In this document: piece after piece, positions 11,772 through 22,931 of the stretch
Layout of the letters: each line of letters starts with the position of its first letter
Numbering within the stretch: the stretch's first letter is position 1
Source: Endocalyx cinctus
Taxonomy: Eukaryota > Ascomycota > Sordariomycetes > Amphisphaeriales > Apiosporaceae
Direction: 5' to 3'
Length of the DNA stretch: 64,000 nt
Assembly: GCA_001600455.1 (NCBI GenBank)
Contig: BCKC01000001.1
Span: 5,730,441 to 5,794,440 of the forward strand
Translations under genes and position numbers: made by a program
The notes under the pieces: generated by a model
The model's database searches: none
Told to the model about the DNA's origin: nothing
Seen by the model: only the letters and a program-made list of their open reading frames with translations

Positions 11772-13061
11772 TCATATCTTGGAAGATTGGGCTGCTATGT
11801 ACGCGGGTGAGGAATCTACCAACTGGGTCGAATCTTCTGTGACCTCGGGAGCGTCCATGTCATGAACGCCTTCATCCTCAACCGCCGCAATTCCCTTGGG
11901 CTCTTCTGCCTCAATAGGTTTATCGGGTTGAGGCGGGGTCTTTTTAACTTGGTCGTTAGCATCTCGCCTCATCGTTGCCGGTCGATATGTTCGACTCTTG
12001 ATAGGCTCCGGAGGGGTGTCCTTCTCATCGCCGTTATCCGTAGCAGCCGCGCGTTCCATTTCCTTCTCGGCGATGTCTTTCGTTCGTGATAATCGGTTTT
12101 TAACCTTGTCAATCTCCTCGCTGCAGTCGCCGTCACGTAAGAACTGATGAGCGGCATGCTCAGACAAACTCTGGATGACCTCCAAGCTTTTATCCAATTC
12201 GTCCCATATATCTCCTTTATCCTTAAGCATACCCAATCCACTGGCTAGATGGCTACTTCTCATGCCTCTCATCATCAGGGCGCTTTGCCCTCGCATCTGT
12301 GACCTTAGTATGGGTCGCATACGAAGATACTGCATCCTCGGATCTTCGGAAAGTTGGCTGGTTCTCGGAGCCGACGTCGTAGGATCTGCAGCGAGAGGTC
12401 CTTCCCCAGGTTTGATCTCCGCGCCATCATCATCGTCCTCGTCGTCCTCGTTGTCGGGCATTTCCAGTTCGGCGAGGCGTTTAATCTGTGCGACCTTGGC
12501 GGCCATCTTCGCTTTGCGTATACCGTTTCGCTGCGCCGATACGAACTTGACCAATTCCTCAAAGAATGATTGGACGTAACTATCGTAATATACCACCACC
12601 ATGCTTCGCGTCCTATAGCTGGGGATGAGGCCTTCGGAGCTCATCATGGAATCCGTCTTCTGACGCTTCCGAGCGGCTGCCGCGCGAGCCTTGCGTTGCG
12701 CCGTAGCCATGACTTCATTTGTTTGCCGGACAAGCGACGAAGGCGATCGCGGGTCGCTCGTGGCCGGAGTAGAAGGCGGATACGGCAAATTTCGGGAATC
12801 TAGCGTAGGCGACGTCGGTCCATTGGGCGTACCTACGATAGGATGTGTGGTGTCGTTGTCTTCGTTGTCGTTCGGTCTTAGTGATTCGGTTGAACCGCGC
12901 TTTTTTATCGATCTCGGGGCAATTGATCGCGACTTGCGTGCATTTTCTGGGAGCTTGGCCAGATCCTGCTGGCGTTTCTCAATTTGACCATTAAGCCCAT
13001 CTAGACGTTTTAGCCAGTCGGGTACCGAGCCGATCAAAACTTTCAACGTATCGTTCACCAT
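11772..13061 (-). CDS. Conserved-looking fungal protein of unknown function, probably nuclear
   Basis: One uninterrupted frame of 429 aa, start ATG at 13061-13059, stop TGA at 11772-11774. I do not recognise a named family. Visible features: an N-terminal segment of possible helices (VPDWLKRLDGLNGQIEKRQ) that may form a coiled coil; a Ser/Pro/Thr-rich linker at about 50-110; a basic cluster at about 125-137 (RKARAAAARKRQKTD) resembling a nuclear localisation signal; a Tyr/Phe-containing helical block (YYDSYVQSFFEELVKFV); an acidic run (DNEDDEDDDD) near residue 205; Met/Arg-rich and charged helices at about 245-340; and a low-complexity acidic tail. The absence of introns and the clean frame support a real gene. 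Function cannot be assigned. Confidence 0.85.
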   Translation of the reverse strand: MVNDTLKVLIGSVPDWLKRLDGLNGQIEKRQQDLAKLPENARKSRSIAPRSIKKRGSTESLRPNDNEDNDTTHPIVGTPNGPTSPTLDSRNLPYPPSTPATSDPRSPSSLVRQTNEVMATAQRKARAAAARKRQKTDSMMSSEGLIPSYRTRSMVVVYYDSYVQSFFEELVKFVSAQRNGIRKAKMAAKVAQIKRLAELEMPDNEDDEDDDDGAEIKPGEGPLAADPTTSAPRTSQLSEDPRMQYLRMRPILRSQMRGQSALMMRGMRSSHLASGLGMLKDKGDIWDELDKSLEVIQSLSEHAAHQFLRDGDCSEEIDKVKNRLSRTKDIAEKEMERAAATDNGDEKDTPPEPIKSRTYRPATMRRDANDQVKKTPPQPDKPIEAEEPKGIAAVEDEGVHDMDAPEVTEDSTQLVDSSPAYIAAQSSKI

Positions 13062-15274
13062 TTTTTCCGTATGTGGAATATCGACCCCGTTATTATTTCT
13101 ACTCTCTTCTGCTTCTTTCTTCTTCTTTTCTTCCTCTTCTTCTCTTTTGGTCTTCGTAGGGTGGCGGTGTAATGATACCGAGCAGCGAAAGAGATGGAGA
13201 TGATGTTATAGGATAAAACTAGCTTCGACGGCCACTCTTCATCTGATCTCAATATATTTCATCTCAATTCCTTCCGCGTGGACTAATTATCGCATCTTCG
13301 TTATTTTGGGATTGGCCTCAATAGTCGTAGATGTCGATCTGAGTATCGGATCCCGTAATTTCTTGGCGACTCGCTTGCTTTTAAAAAAGATTATTAAATT
13401 GAAAATCAGTCCCCAAAACCAGGTCCAAAATATATATATATCACAAAAATAAAAAGAGACCATAAAGCAGAAGTTAGTTCAAACCAAGAAACCGCCGGTC
13501 AAAGTAAAGAAATAAGGGAAGAAGAGGGAAAGAAATGAGGGGGGGGAATGCCTGGTTTTCTTGTTAATAAAATAAGACGACGAGAGTTGATAAATGCAAT
13601 GCCATCGTGTACATGAAATATATGTGGGAGAGGGTTGAATAAGATATTTATCAGGTAGGTCTGGGTAGCTGGGTAGGTTCGGTAGGTATGGAGTTTATGT
13701 TGGATTATAGAGACTGGGGAATTAAGAAAAAGAGTGGAGTGGAAAATCTAGTATACAAATATACGCTACGCATAAGAAATACAGAGTAGTAGCGTACCTG
13801 CTACAGCGCTTTGGACAGTAGCGTAACTTAGCGTTGTAGGTACCTATCTGGGTAAGTCTACGACCGAATAAGCATAGAATAAATATTATGAATAATATAC
13901 TCCGTAAATAATATGCTATTGAAAAGTGGGATTATGTGGGTTACTTCTTATTTTATACTACTCGTTCTCAATAATTACATACGTAGTAGGTTAGTACATA
14001 GAACACGAAGGGGGAATAACACGTACAGTAGATTTATCTCGAGATTTTGCGCAGACGTTTCGGAGAATATCTGACTAAATGCATACGTATAGCGGAAAAC
14101 CAGCGGAAAACATTACGCTCTTTTTGTTTTCTTTCTTTCATTCTTATCTTTTTTACGTGTACTTGTATATAAACTGAGCAGTGCATTGGATATTCGTGAT
14201 AACTACCTAGGTAGATACTAACTCGTGAGTTGGATTCTTAAAACTTAACTTTACGCAATGCATAGCGCAGTTAGTTCACCGTATATTGTAGCTTGTCATT
14301 TCATGCATATAAGAATTCATATATACTACGTACATATACAAGTACATAATAATATACAAAGTACATAAAATAACGCCCGTACATATACATATACATAACA
14401 AATCAGAATAATAATATTCAACTTCCGTCGCATCCAAAGAGCATGGTACGGTATTATTTCATCCCGCGCTGATTGAATCGTGACATGCTGCAGACAACGT
14501 TTACGGTAGTGGCTGATCCTTGTAATATACTACAAGTAGTTTTACTGCACGGTAGGTACTCCGTTCCTTACGCTCGATTAAAGTAGTAAAGTAGAAATCC
14601 TACTTTAAAAATAATTAGGCAGGTAGTTGCCGCAATTAAATAAAAATCTAGTACGTGTATAAAACTACTTACTTGACTTACTGTATTAGGTACAACAAGA
14701 AATCATTACTTCGCCCTGATACTTGCTGTGTATAATATGAACACAGTAATGAGCGGCTTAGAAACGACCTGTTTCTTTTTTAACGTTCGCTCAAAGCCTG
14801 CCGACGGCAAAGCAGGTCAGAGCAAACCAGAGCAGAGCCCCGGAGGAAGAAGTATACATAGTATAGCTGTACTAGAGTAGAGAGTACAGGAATGCACCCC
14901 ACCGTATCGCGCTGCGTCGAGATGATTGCAGTGCAGCAACATCCTTCATTGCGTACGATTGTCCAATCAATTCGCAAAGAGCAGCCTATGCACATTGGAG
15001 TAGATATGAATAAATAGCATTGGATTGGCCCGAGGTTGAATGCCCAGTAGAAATAAATTTACTATTGTTGGCCATATCTTTTTTTTTTTTTTTTTTGGCC
15101 TTGGTAAAGTGCCGGTAAATTCAAAGTCCGCTGAAGTCCTTTATAACATCTTTCTCCGTTTAACCTAATCGAGTAGTTTGAAGATCTTATTACAAGGAAG
15201 TTTACGTGCGTAGTACCTACGTTAGTATCTGTAGTTGTATCCTTTTTTTCCAAGCTTAACCAAGGCTCAACGCG

Positions 15275-15296
15275 TACCTGAGCCATGCCGCTTTTA
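15275..15296. repeat. Dispersed 22-bp exact repeat, copy 1
   Basis: Sequence tacctgagccatgccgcttt followed by ta, found again exactly at 52183-52204 in the same orientation; flanks are not similar. Probably a residue of a dispersed element. Confidence 0.7.
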
Positions 15297-17892
15297 GTCA
15301 GAGACTATGCCCATAGCATTAACTCCAAGTAGCCTAAGGGAGTCTTACAGTGTAGATTCTTAGAAAGCTGGTTCGACTCTTAAAGTACAACAAGCCCATA
15401 CATACAAAGTATATGCATCACTTTGACACCGACTTGGTTCGTGCACCCCCTTGATAAACCAGTTTTATCGCTTATGATCAACCGATTTCAGGTCAGCCGC
15501 AAGCTTTGACATTGATACTAAATTCCATAGCCGTCCGGGAGGTGTCGTACCAACCTCCAGCTTTTATCTACCGTGTATATCAAAGCGAGAACTTCTACAC
15601 TAGTAGTCTGGGTGAAACACCCACGGTGTAGCTCATTCCACGCGCGAGAGTCGCGAATGTCGTGCGAGAGCCTATCAATAACGGCCGATTACCCGACAAA
15701 TTTCCATAGAGGCCGTTTAGCACACAAGAGGACTTTCACAGAGAAGCTTCAAACCGGTATTATCTAGCTTTGATGTCGATCTTCAGGCTCCACCCGGCGA
15801 TATCAATGACATCTTTTTTCCTTCCACAGACAACAGTTTCCCCGGTATTCGACGACGATACCGTGGCCATTTGAAGTCACCTGTTTTCCACCGAGGACAG
15901 TTTTGTTCGCGTACCTTGTTTGTAAGTATGAATACGGAGTATAGCTGCTCCAGATACCATACTTGGTACGCATAGTAGTTGACTGATCGTAAACTGAGTA
16001 AAAGCGGCATACAAGCTATTCCTAATTTGTCCAAATATAGAGCCGATGTAGTGTATAAAATACAACAATCCCGTTGTATGTATGTACATCACATCCTTCT
16101 TCCTTCAGGATGCCATCGTGCTTCTTTTTGCCCTGCCAGCTTGCGTATCTCAATAAAAACACTCTTCTCTTTTCTTTTTCTCGAGGGTCGAAACGCACTA
16201 AAATGTGTCGTTATCTTAATAAATTAAAGTTTTGAAGCTATTTTTGAGTCGCAACGGCTGGAGCCGCCCCATTTCCTGCATTGCGCTACTTCTTCAAATC
16301 TGCACTGCACTACTGCCACTATCCTGACCTACGTTAGCGTCCACTACTTGTACTAAATTGTAAGATCCAATAACTTTTCCGCCGGCTCTCCGTCGCGTAA
16401 CGTTCTCTTTTAACTAACGTTAAACGTAGATCCCGTCTCATATACACGTATTTTCAACGTCCTAGAAAAAGGCCAAGAGGATCAGCCGGTAGCTACGATA
16501 GATGCTTACTAGGTGAAAACGCGGAAAGAAATTATCTATTTATTTTATTGTTTTCTATTCTTGTTTGGTACATGTATACGTAGTATAGTATATAAACTAA
16601 ATGAACGATAGAGGTAAGTACCGTTCATGCACGCTAGAAATATAAACGGATAGAATCTCGACAATCTCGACGACAGGGTTAGTTTAAAGTAAACCCTTTT
16701 TTTCCTACGTAGTCCCCATTTCTACCAATTCTTTTTTTTTTTTTTCCTTCTCCCTCTTTCAATCTCCATAATTTGGTGATCTTTCCTAATTCTCCCTATC
16801 TTCTTTCTCTTTACAGTAATAAGTTTGCTAATAAGCGAAACGGACAAGGGAGAAATAGAAAAAAAAAAAGTAGTGTGGTGGTAATGGGCCAAGGTAAGGC
16901 AGAAGGGGGAAAAAAAAATAAAATAAAAATAATAAAATAAAATAAATTGCCTAGCATTTTCTTGTTTAAAATAAAAATGGAGAAGGGGACTTTTGTCAGG
17001 ATGCCGTTATGGAGTAAAATAAGTTAGAAAAGAGAGGGAGGAAAAAGAAAGATGCATACAACACACCCCGCATCTTGGACCAGTCAGATCGTAAATGAGC
17101 AGAGATGAGGCGGTCAAGTTGACACTCTCATTTGTTCTCGTGCATAACCGAAAGCTGCAAGGTATGCAGCCCGTACACACTACTTTTTATATATATTTAT
17201 TAATCAATCTACTCCATATTTAGTAGTGTATACATAAATCGGAATTATTCCAGGTATCGTGACAAAGTCAAGAAGCCGCTGCTTTCCTTCTTGGTCCATA
17301 TGTATGTATATATATTTGACTACTCAGCGCTGTCTGCTTATCATATTCATTATTCACGATCTCGCAAACCGATCGATTGAGCAATAATCCAATCAACTAA
17401 CATACCTCACTTTGACGAGAATAGAATATTGCAAATAACAGCTTAAAGTGGGTGTTGAGGATCGTGACAAAAACGGGTAATTTGAAGAAACATACGGGGT
17501 ATTATTTTGATAATTGTACTAGGTATAATAATTAAATCACACGTGAAAACAAAAGGTATACTATGTTCCACGGGTATACTTTTGTTTTAACATTCTCACC
17601 CTTCACACCCTAAAACTCCAAACACATCAAGTTTTCCACGTGTCCCGATAAGCCGAGTCGGCGACTGCCTTATTTCGGGGACCAATTTCCCACGGGTCAC
17701 AGACGAAAAAAGAAATATTTATTGAACTACGGTATTACTACTTGATGTACCTAGCTAGTTATATTATTATTTTTATTGAAATTTTTTTACGTCGTATTCT
17801 AATCTGACCGCCAAATGAGACAGAGAGAGAAGAGCCCCGGCATACGTCAATTAAAGCTAGAAAGGACAAAAGACAATGCAATTAATTCATAG

Positions 17893-17915
17893 AATAATAA
17901 TAATAATAATAATAA
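17893..17915. repeat. (AAT)n microsatellite
   Basis: About seven to eight AAT units in gene-free DNA. Confidence 0.9.
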
Positions 17916-20718
17916 AAACAGGAACAGTAAATGATGAGACCGAAGTAACAGCCTCACATGCCGAGAAAAAAAAAAACGAGGTGGAGATATCAGTTCGAAA
18001 AGAGAGATGATGAAATGCAAGGGAGCAAGTAACAGACGTAAAAATGCATCGCGTGATCAAATCCAATTTACTACTAGTCTTCTAGACCCGTTTCAACATA
18101 CGCATGTTATTGAACACTTCACCTTCACCTCTTCCACCAAATACGCAAGTACGGTATGGGGGAGAAAAAAAAAGAGTGTTAACATGTCAATGCCAATGCT
18201 TAATGCCAAATGATCGTCCTTTTAAATTCTGGAGGAGAGAAGAAAAGAAAAAATACCCTTGCATCTTTCTACATAGTATACATAACATGCATAGACGGGG
18301 GAGTACCCATGATTATTAAACAAGGTCGAGGAATTTTAATGTATATTGTACATAGTTAAAAGTAGGTAAAACGGCATGATGTGCAGCTGAAGCCTGAACA
18401 TCGAAAAAACCATGGAAGAATTAAACATGGGAGCCTTGATTTTATTTAATGATCAAATCGTATATATGATGAAACGTACTTGGTTAAGAGTTTATTTTTA
18501 CTCTTATAACTCTGGTTTTATTATACACGTAAAGGGTTAAAAAGGAAGGAAAGAAACCCTACGCGGGATAAAAAAAAAAAAAAAAAAAAAAACAGTTACA
18601 AACTACAATGCGTAGGTATAGTACCAGGGCTGACCAGGTAAGAGGTAGCATAACGAGGATGGAATGGAGGGGGGATAAGAAAGCAAAAAAGTGAGATCTG
18701 CATTTCCGCCGTCGGCGGAAATGTCTTTTGCTTAGACCATAAATCCGTGACGTGACGTTCTTATTTCTTTTTTGTTTCGTGGTACCTGTCATCCTTGTGC
18801 ATAAGGACCTTGATCGAATGACGGACATTCATTTCGGTGACAGATAAACCAAGAAGTTTTGGTTGGAATTGGCTTTTCTAATTTTTATTCTTTTTTTTTG
18901 TTCTATTTTAGAGAAAAGGCATATGTCGTAAGCTCACTCAATTTTTACCCTACCCTCCTGACCAAGTAACAGAGAGGGGAGTGGAAAAGTTCCTGGTTAT
19001 TGAAAAAAAAAAAAAATAATAATAAAAAAAATAAAATAAAGGTCAGCTAAATATTTCCCGGAAGCCAGACGAAGTCGAGTTTCTTTGATCACATATCTTC
19101 CCCCTAAGTGAAATACGGACCAATGCAAGAAGATAAACGGTATACACTACTGACCGAACATACATATACGTGATAACATGACATTACCCTTACGTGTTTC
19201 CATATGTACGTACTTTAAGTGATATGCATGTGAGTTTCCGAAGCAATAGCCTTGTTGGTCCTTCTTTTACATCGGGAACCAGGGTTGAAATATGAACGAG
19301 CGTTACTTACCAGTCAGTACACGACGGTACCAAACAAAATAAAAAATAAGAAAAAAACAAGAGAAGTGTATTGGTAATAGTATCGGTATACTACTAGTTG
19401 GTTGGTTCGTTTTTATAACTCATCGTATCGTATTGATCGTTACGTTGTTGGTTATATTCTTTTTTTTTTCTGGTCATCACATTGCATTCATACTACTAAC
19501 GCAATCCCGACCCGTCCCGTCCGTCTCCAACATGTCATACCAACAACTTCCAACTACATAATTCTGAACATGGGCATACGAGTCGACGGTGACTAAGCCG
19601 TCAGTTGGTAATGTGATCTGCATGTTTTAGGGGAGAAACGGCACTGAGTTGGACCCCTTAAGTAAAAATACGATCGATTTGAATACTTTTAACTATTCGT
19701 ACGTGTTGCGCCGTTTTTAACTGGCTGACTGGGCCGGAACGGCAGGAAGAGATCGATTCAACACTAGCAGACTAGTTGCCGGCCGGCACTTTGCCCTTTC
19801 TTTCTCTTCCCTTCTGGCCTACGTGCGTACATTAATATATCTCTCCACAAACTTTAAAAGAAATATAAAGTGTTATGCATTCCATTCTATATACTAGGAT
19901 ATCCCCTAATCATATTTCTCATTTAATCCCCTACCCCCAATCTCCCATCGTATAAGTCGTATACGTAGTGTAATTTACATTTAGCATAGTTATATATACG
20001 TATGTACATAGTATATGTAAAGCGGAGTTGGCGGATCTGCCGGAGTTTGCATAATCCTCTCGAAAAAGAAGAGGAGGGAACAAAAAAAAACGAAAAAGCT
20101 TTTCTTTTTCTTTTTTTTAATTTGTTTTCCCCAGACTTTTCATGCGGAGATTAAAATGTTTTGCGAAGGCCGTTAATAACCCCGTCATTCCGAATGCGAA
20201 AAAAAAAAAATGGAAAAGAATAGCCAAGGAGAGTTTAAGACATGTCGGTACCCGGCTGGGTCATTCTTCCTCGCTTAAGTAAACGCCTTACCATCATGAT
20301 CTCTTTATTTTTATGATCTATCACAATGCATGTAGTATTAGAAGCCGTCGGGTAGAAAAACTTGAGATATATATACATAGTAATGAAGGTCCGACCTAAT
20401 CGCGATGCAACCTACAATGTCAGGCAAGATCAACCTCGTGATAGGAGAAAGCGTGCGTGCATCTTTGATCATATCATATACCGGTTTGCTATGGGATCCA
20501 TGGTTCGTCAAATCTTACGTACGGTATTATAGATATAGGAGCCCGGAAAATATCGAAGGAACCGGGGAGGTCTTTTTTTATTTTCGTATATTCCACGTGC
20601 CTCATCGTATCTATACTACTGTTATTTTTATTTGTCCGATAGTGATAGGACGTGCGTATATCGTCTAGTATATAGTATACTATGCGCAAATATATGCAAG
20701 TAAAAAAATTCAACAACC

Positions 20719-20753
20719 CAGCCAGCCAGTCAGCTAGTCAGCTAGTCAGTCAC
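20719..20753. repeat. CAGC/CTAG tandem tetramer run
   Basis: Degenerate CCAG, TCAG and CTAG tetramers immediately downstream of the stop codon of the minus-strand FMN-binding gene. Confidence 0.75.
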
Positions 20754-20761
20754 TCCTCCTA

Positions 20762-21808
20762 TCAAGGCCAAACCTCTACCTTTTCCCAGTCTCCTTCAAG
20801 CATGACCCCTTCCCCTTCCTTCCTCCTACTCCCATCCTCACCGCCTCGAAACGTGTACAGCCACCTCCTAGGCCTCTCCGGATCGCTCAGGTCGCACCGA
20901 TCGACCTGATCCGGCGCTATGACGACGACCCTGAAATGGCTCCTCGCGACCTCGTCCCGCGTATCGGTCACCTTCTGACCCAACCCGAGCCTCTCGTCCC
21001 CGACCGGCTGCGATATCGGCTTGCCCGGTGGGGGGTTTCGGAACGTGCCCCTCATCCCGGGGCTCAGGTTTCCGAAGTGCGCCGTCACTTCCCGAGCGAA
21101 GCTCCAATTCTTCTCTTCCCCCTCTTCGTCCTTCTTCTTCCGCCTCATCCGCCCCGATATCAGCTCCCTCACCCGTCTCGCTTCTCCTTCTCCTTCGTCT
21201 TCTACGTCGGGACCTAAAACGTACGTCTTCCCCCTAACCCTCCATTGCGTCATAGGTTCCTTAGCCCACCAGACGGCCTCGACGGAAGCTCTCCCTCCTC
21301 CCGTCTTCGTCTTGTCGGAGGACTGGACCATGAGGTCGTCCATCTTGTCCATCCGGACGTCCGTCGTGAGCGCGATCAGGTCGCTCTCGAAGACGCCTTC
21401 GGGGTTCAGCTCGGCCTCGTTCTTCGGGTTGACCGGTAGGTCGGCCCACATGCCTCTGAAGATGCAGGTCCTGGCTCGCGGGACGTACTCGTACCTTACT
21501 TCTCCTTTTCCTCCTGCGCTGCTAGAAATAGGAATTCTATGGACCGTGCTCAGCACGAATTCCGGAGACGGCATCCCCTGCACGTGCTCCATGAATAAGG
21601 AGCGCCATGGTGCTGGTTCTGACGAGGGGGAGTGGCTAGCCATTGATCTGTAAACGTGTGAGAAAGACGACGATCTAGTGCGGCCAGAAGTGAGTTGACC
21701 CGTTAACTGGGTGAGCCGAATATCTGCTCTATTTGCGTCGAAACAACCTGATATAGTTTTGGGTCCAGCCGGTAAGATCTTAGACGACCTATGGAAGACT
21801 TGATTCAT
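20762..21808 (-). CDS. Pyridoxamine 5'-phosphate oxidase Alr4036-family FMN-binding protein
   Basis: Single exon of 348 aa from ATG 21808; stop TGA at 20762-20764. The recognisable domain (PF12766 type) begins with APWRSLFMEHVQ at about residue 67 and continues through CIFRGMWADLP, a segment ESDLIALTTDVRMDK, AVWWAKEPMTQWRVRG and a C-terminal RRWLYTF followed by WEKVEVWP. Members bind FMN in a split-barrel fold; their substrate is not established. The first 55 residues are Ser/Thr/Arg-rich with few acidic residues and could be a mitochondrial presequence; alternatively translation starts at Met56 (21643), giving 293 aa in closer agreement with the domain start. A charged insert (RMRRKKKDEEGEEK) lies near residue 220. 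The family call is good, the start uncertain. Confidence 0.88.
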   Translation of the reverse strand: MNQVFHRSSKILPAGPKTISGCFDANRADIRLTQLTGQLTSGRTRSSSFSHVYRSMASHSPSSEPAPWRSLFMEHVQGMPSPEFVLSTVHRIPISSSAGGKGEVRYEYVPRARTCIFRGMWADLPVNPKNEAELNPEGVFESDLIALTTDVRMDKMDDLMVQSSDKTKTGGGRASVEAVWWAKEPMTQWRVRGKTYVLGPDVEDEGEGEARRVRELISGRMRRKKKDEEGEEKNWSFAREVTAHFGNLSPGMRGTFRNPPPGKPISQPVGDERLGLGQKVTDTRDEVARSHFRVVVIAPDQVDRCDLSDPERPRRWLYTFRGGEDGSRRKEGEGVMLEGDWEKVEVWP

Positions 21809-22260
21809 CCGCAGACTTCTTTTTAACTATTATTTTCGTGATGTCGAACACCAACTTTTTTTCCTCCTTCCACTTCTAAGACTAATTAAAAACTCAAGAT
21901 TTCGTTATGTGGTTATACTCAATGAGATATAATATATCTGTTATTAAATAGGTAAGTAAAGTAAAGTAAAGTAGCAAAATGGGCCTTTTTTCAAACGTGG
22001 AAACAAAACTCTATCGTACCCCGCCCGGCGAAGACTGTTTGTCCTCAAATGGGACCTGTTTTTTTTTTTTTTTTTGATAAGGGGTTTAGCTCGACTTTCA
22101 CATAAAGCAAAGAAAAAAAAAGTGTTGAATCATCAATTCTCGAGTGGTTTTGAATATTTATTGTATTGCAGCTATATGTAGAAATAGAGAAAAGTGACGT
22201 CATGTCGTTCGTAAATTCATATCTAAGCATTGTCTTTTCGAGGTGAATATGAGATGTATA

Positions 22261-22296
<36 letters not shown>

Positions 22297-22931
22297 TGTA
22301 TGTATGTGTATATACCGAGATATACTGAGCGAGCTCTCTAGATACTTACATTAGGTATATATCTATTATCCCCTAACAACTAAACTTAGTGCCTAAGTAC
22401 TATGTTTCCCTGACAAGCCTGACAGAGTATACGGTATGTATCATAAATAATTAACACGAAGAGCAACACACGAATGAATACATATAACGAAGAACACAAT
22501 AACGTAGAATATATATACAAATATATACTTAGTACACTAAGTATAAGTAATAATATACAATCATCTATATACAACACATAAACGTATATACACACGTATA
22601 TACATATACACAAAACATACCCAAACACAGACGCCATTAACCATAACCTGCAAATGCACACACGCATTACATATCATGCAGTCAATCATAACCGGCCAGG
22701 CGTGAGCCATTCATATATCTACCGATGCCATGAATTTGTTTTTACGAATCTATAATCATCGAACTTTTATATGCTTCCTAATCCTTCGAGAGTATAATAA
22801 TAATCTACGATTTACCACCTTTTTTTTTTTTTAAAGAAAAGAAAATTTACTTTATATGACGAAGGGAAATCCGTCTACAAGATTGTGGATTGAAATCGGC
22901 TGCTTCCAAGTCATGAGAGATACGGAATATC
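21809..22931. other. Intergenic region between FMN-binding gene and ura2
   Basis: About 1.1 kb, AT-rich, no gene seen. Contains T15-type homopolymers and a TATG microsatellite at 22256-22312. It holds the 3' end of ura2 and the promoter side of the FMN-binding gene. Confidence 0.7.
22256..22312. repeat. (TA)n(TATG)n microsatellite
   Basis: Short TA run followed by about ten TATG units. A second TATG array occurs at 39131-39160. Confidence 0.95.

Larger units (their letters stand above)
13062..20761. other. 7.7-kb gene-free AT-rich tract
   Basis: The longest stretch without a supportable gene. It holds many poly-A/T runs, AAAATAA-type simple repeats (16918-16950), an (AAT)n run at 17893-17915, an A23 run at 18570-18592, copies of TACTCCGTA and TACCTAGGTA motifs, and one member of a dispersed 22-bp repeat (15275-15296). 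I find no tRNA-like A/B boxes with pairing arms and no transposase-like frame. Lack of long GC-rich frames suggests old, decayed sequence. Confidence 0.7.

Noticed and set aside
15366..15384. B-box-like ggttcgactct
   Set aside because: The T-arm stem does not pair and no 72-nt cloverleaf fits.
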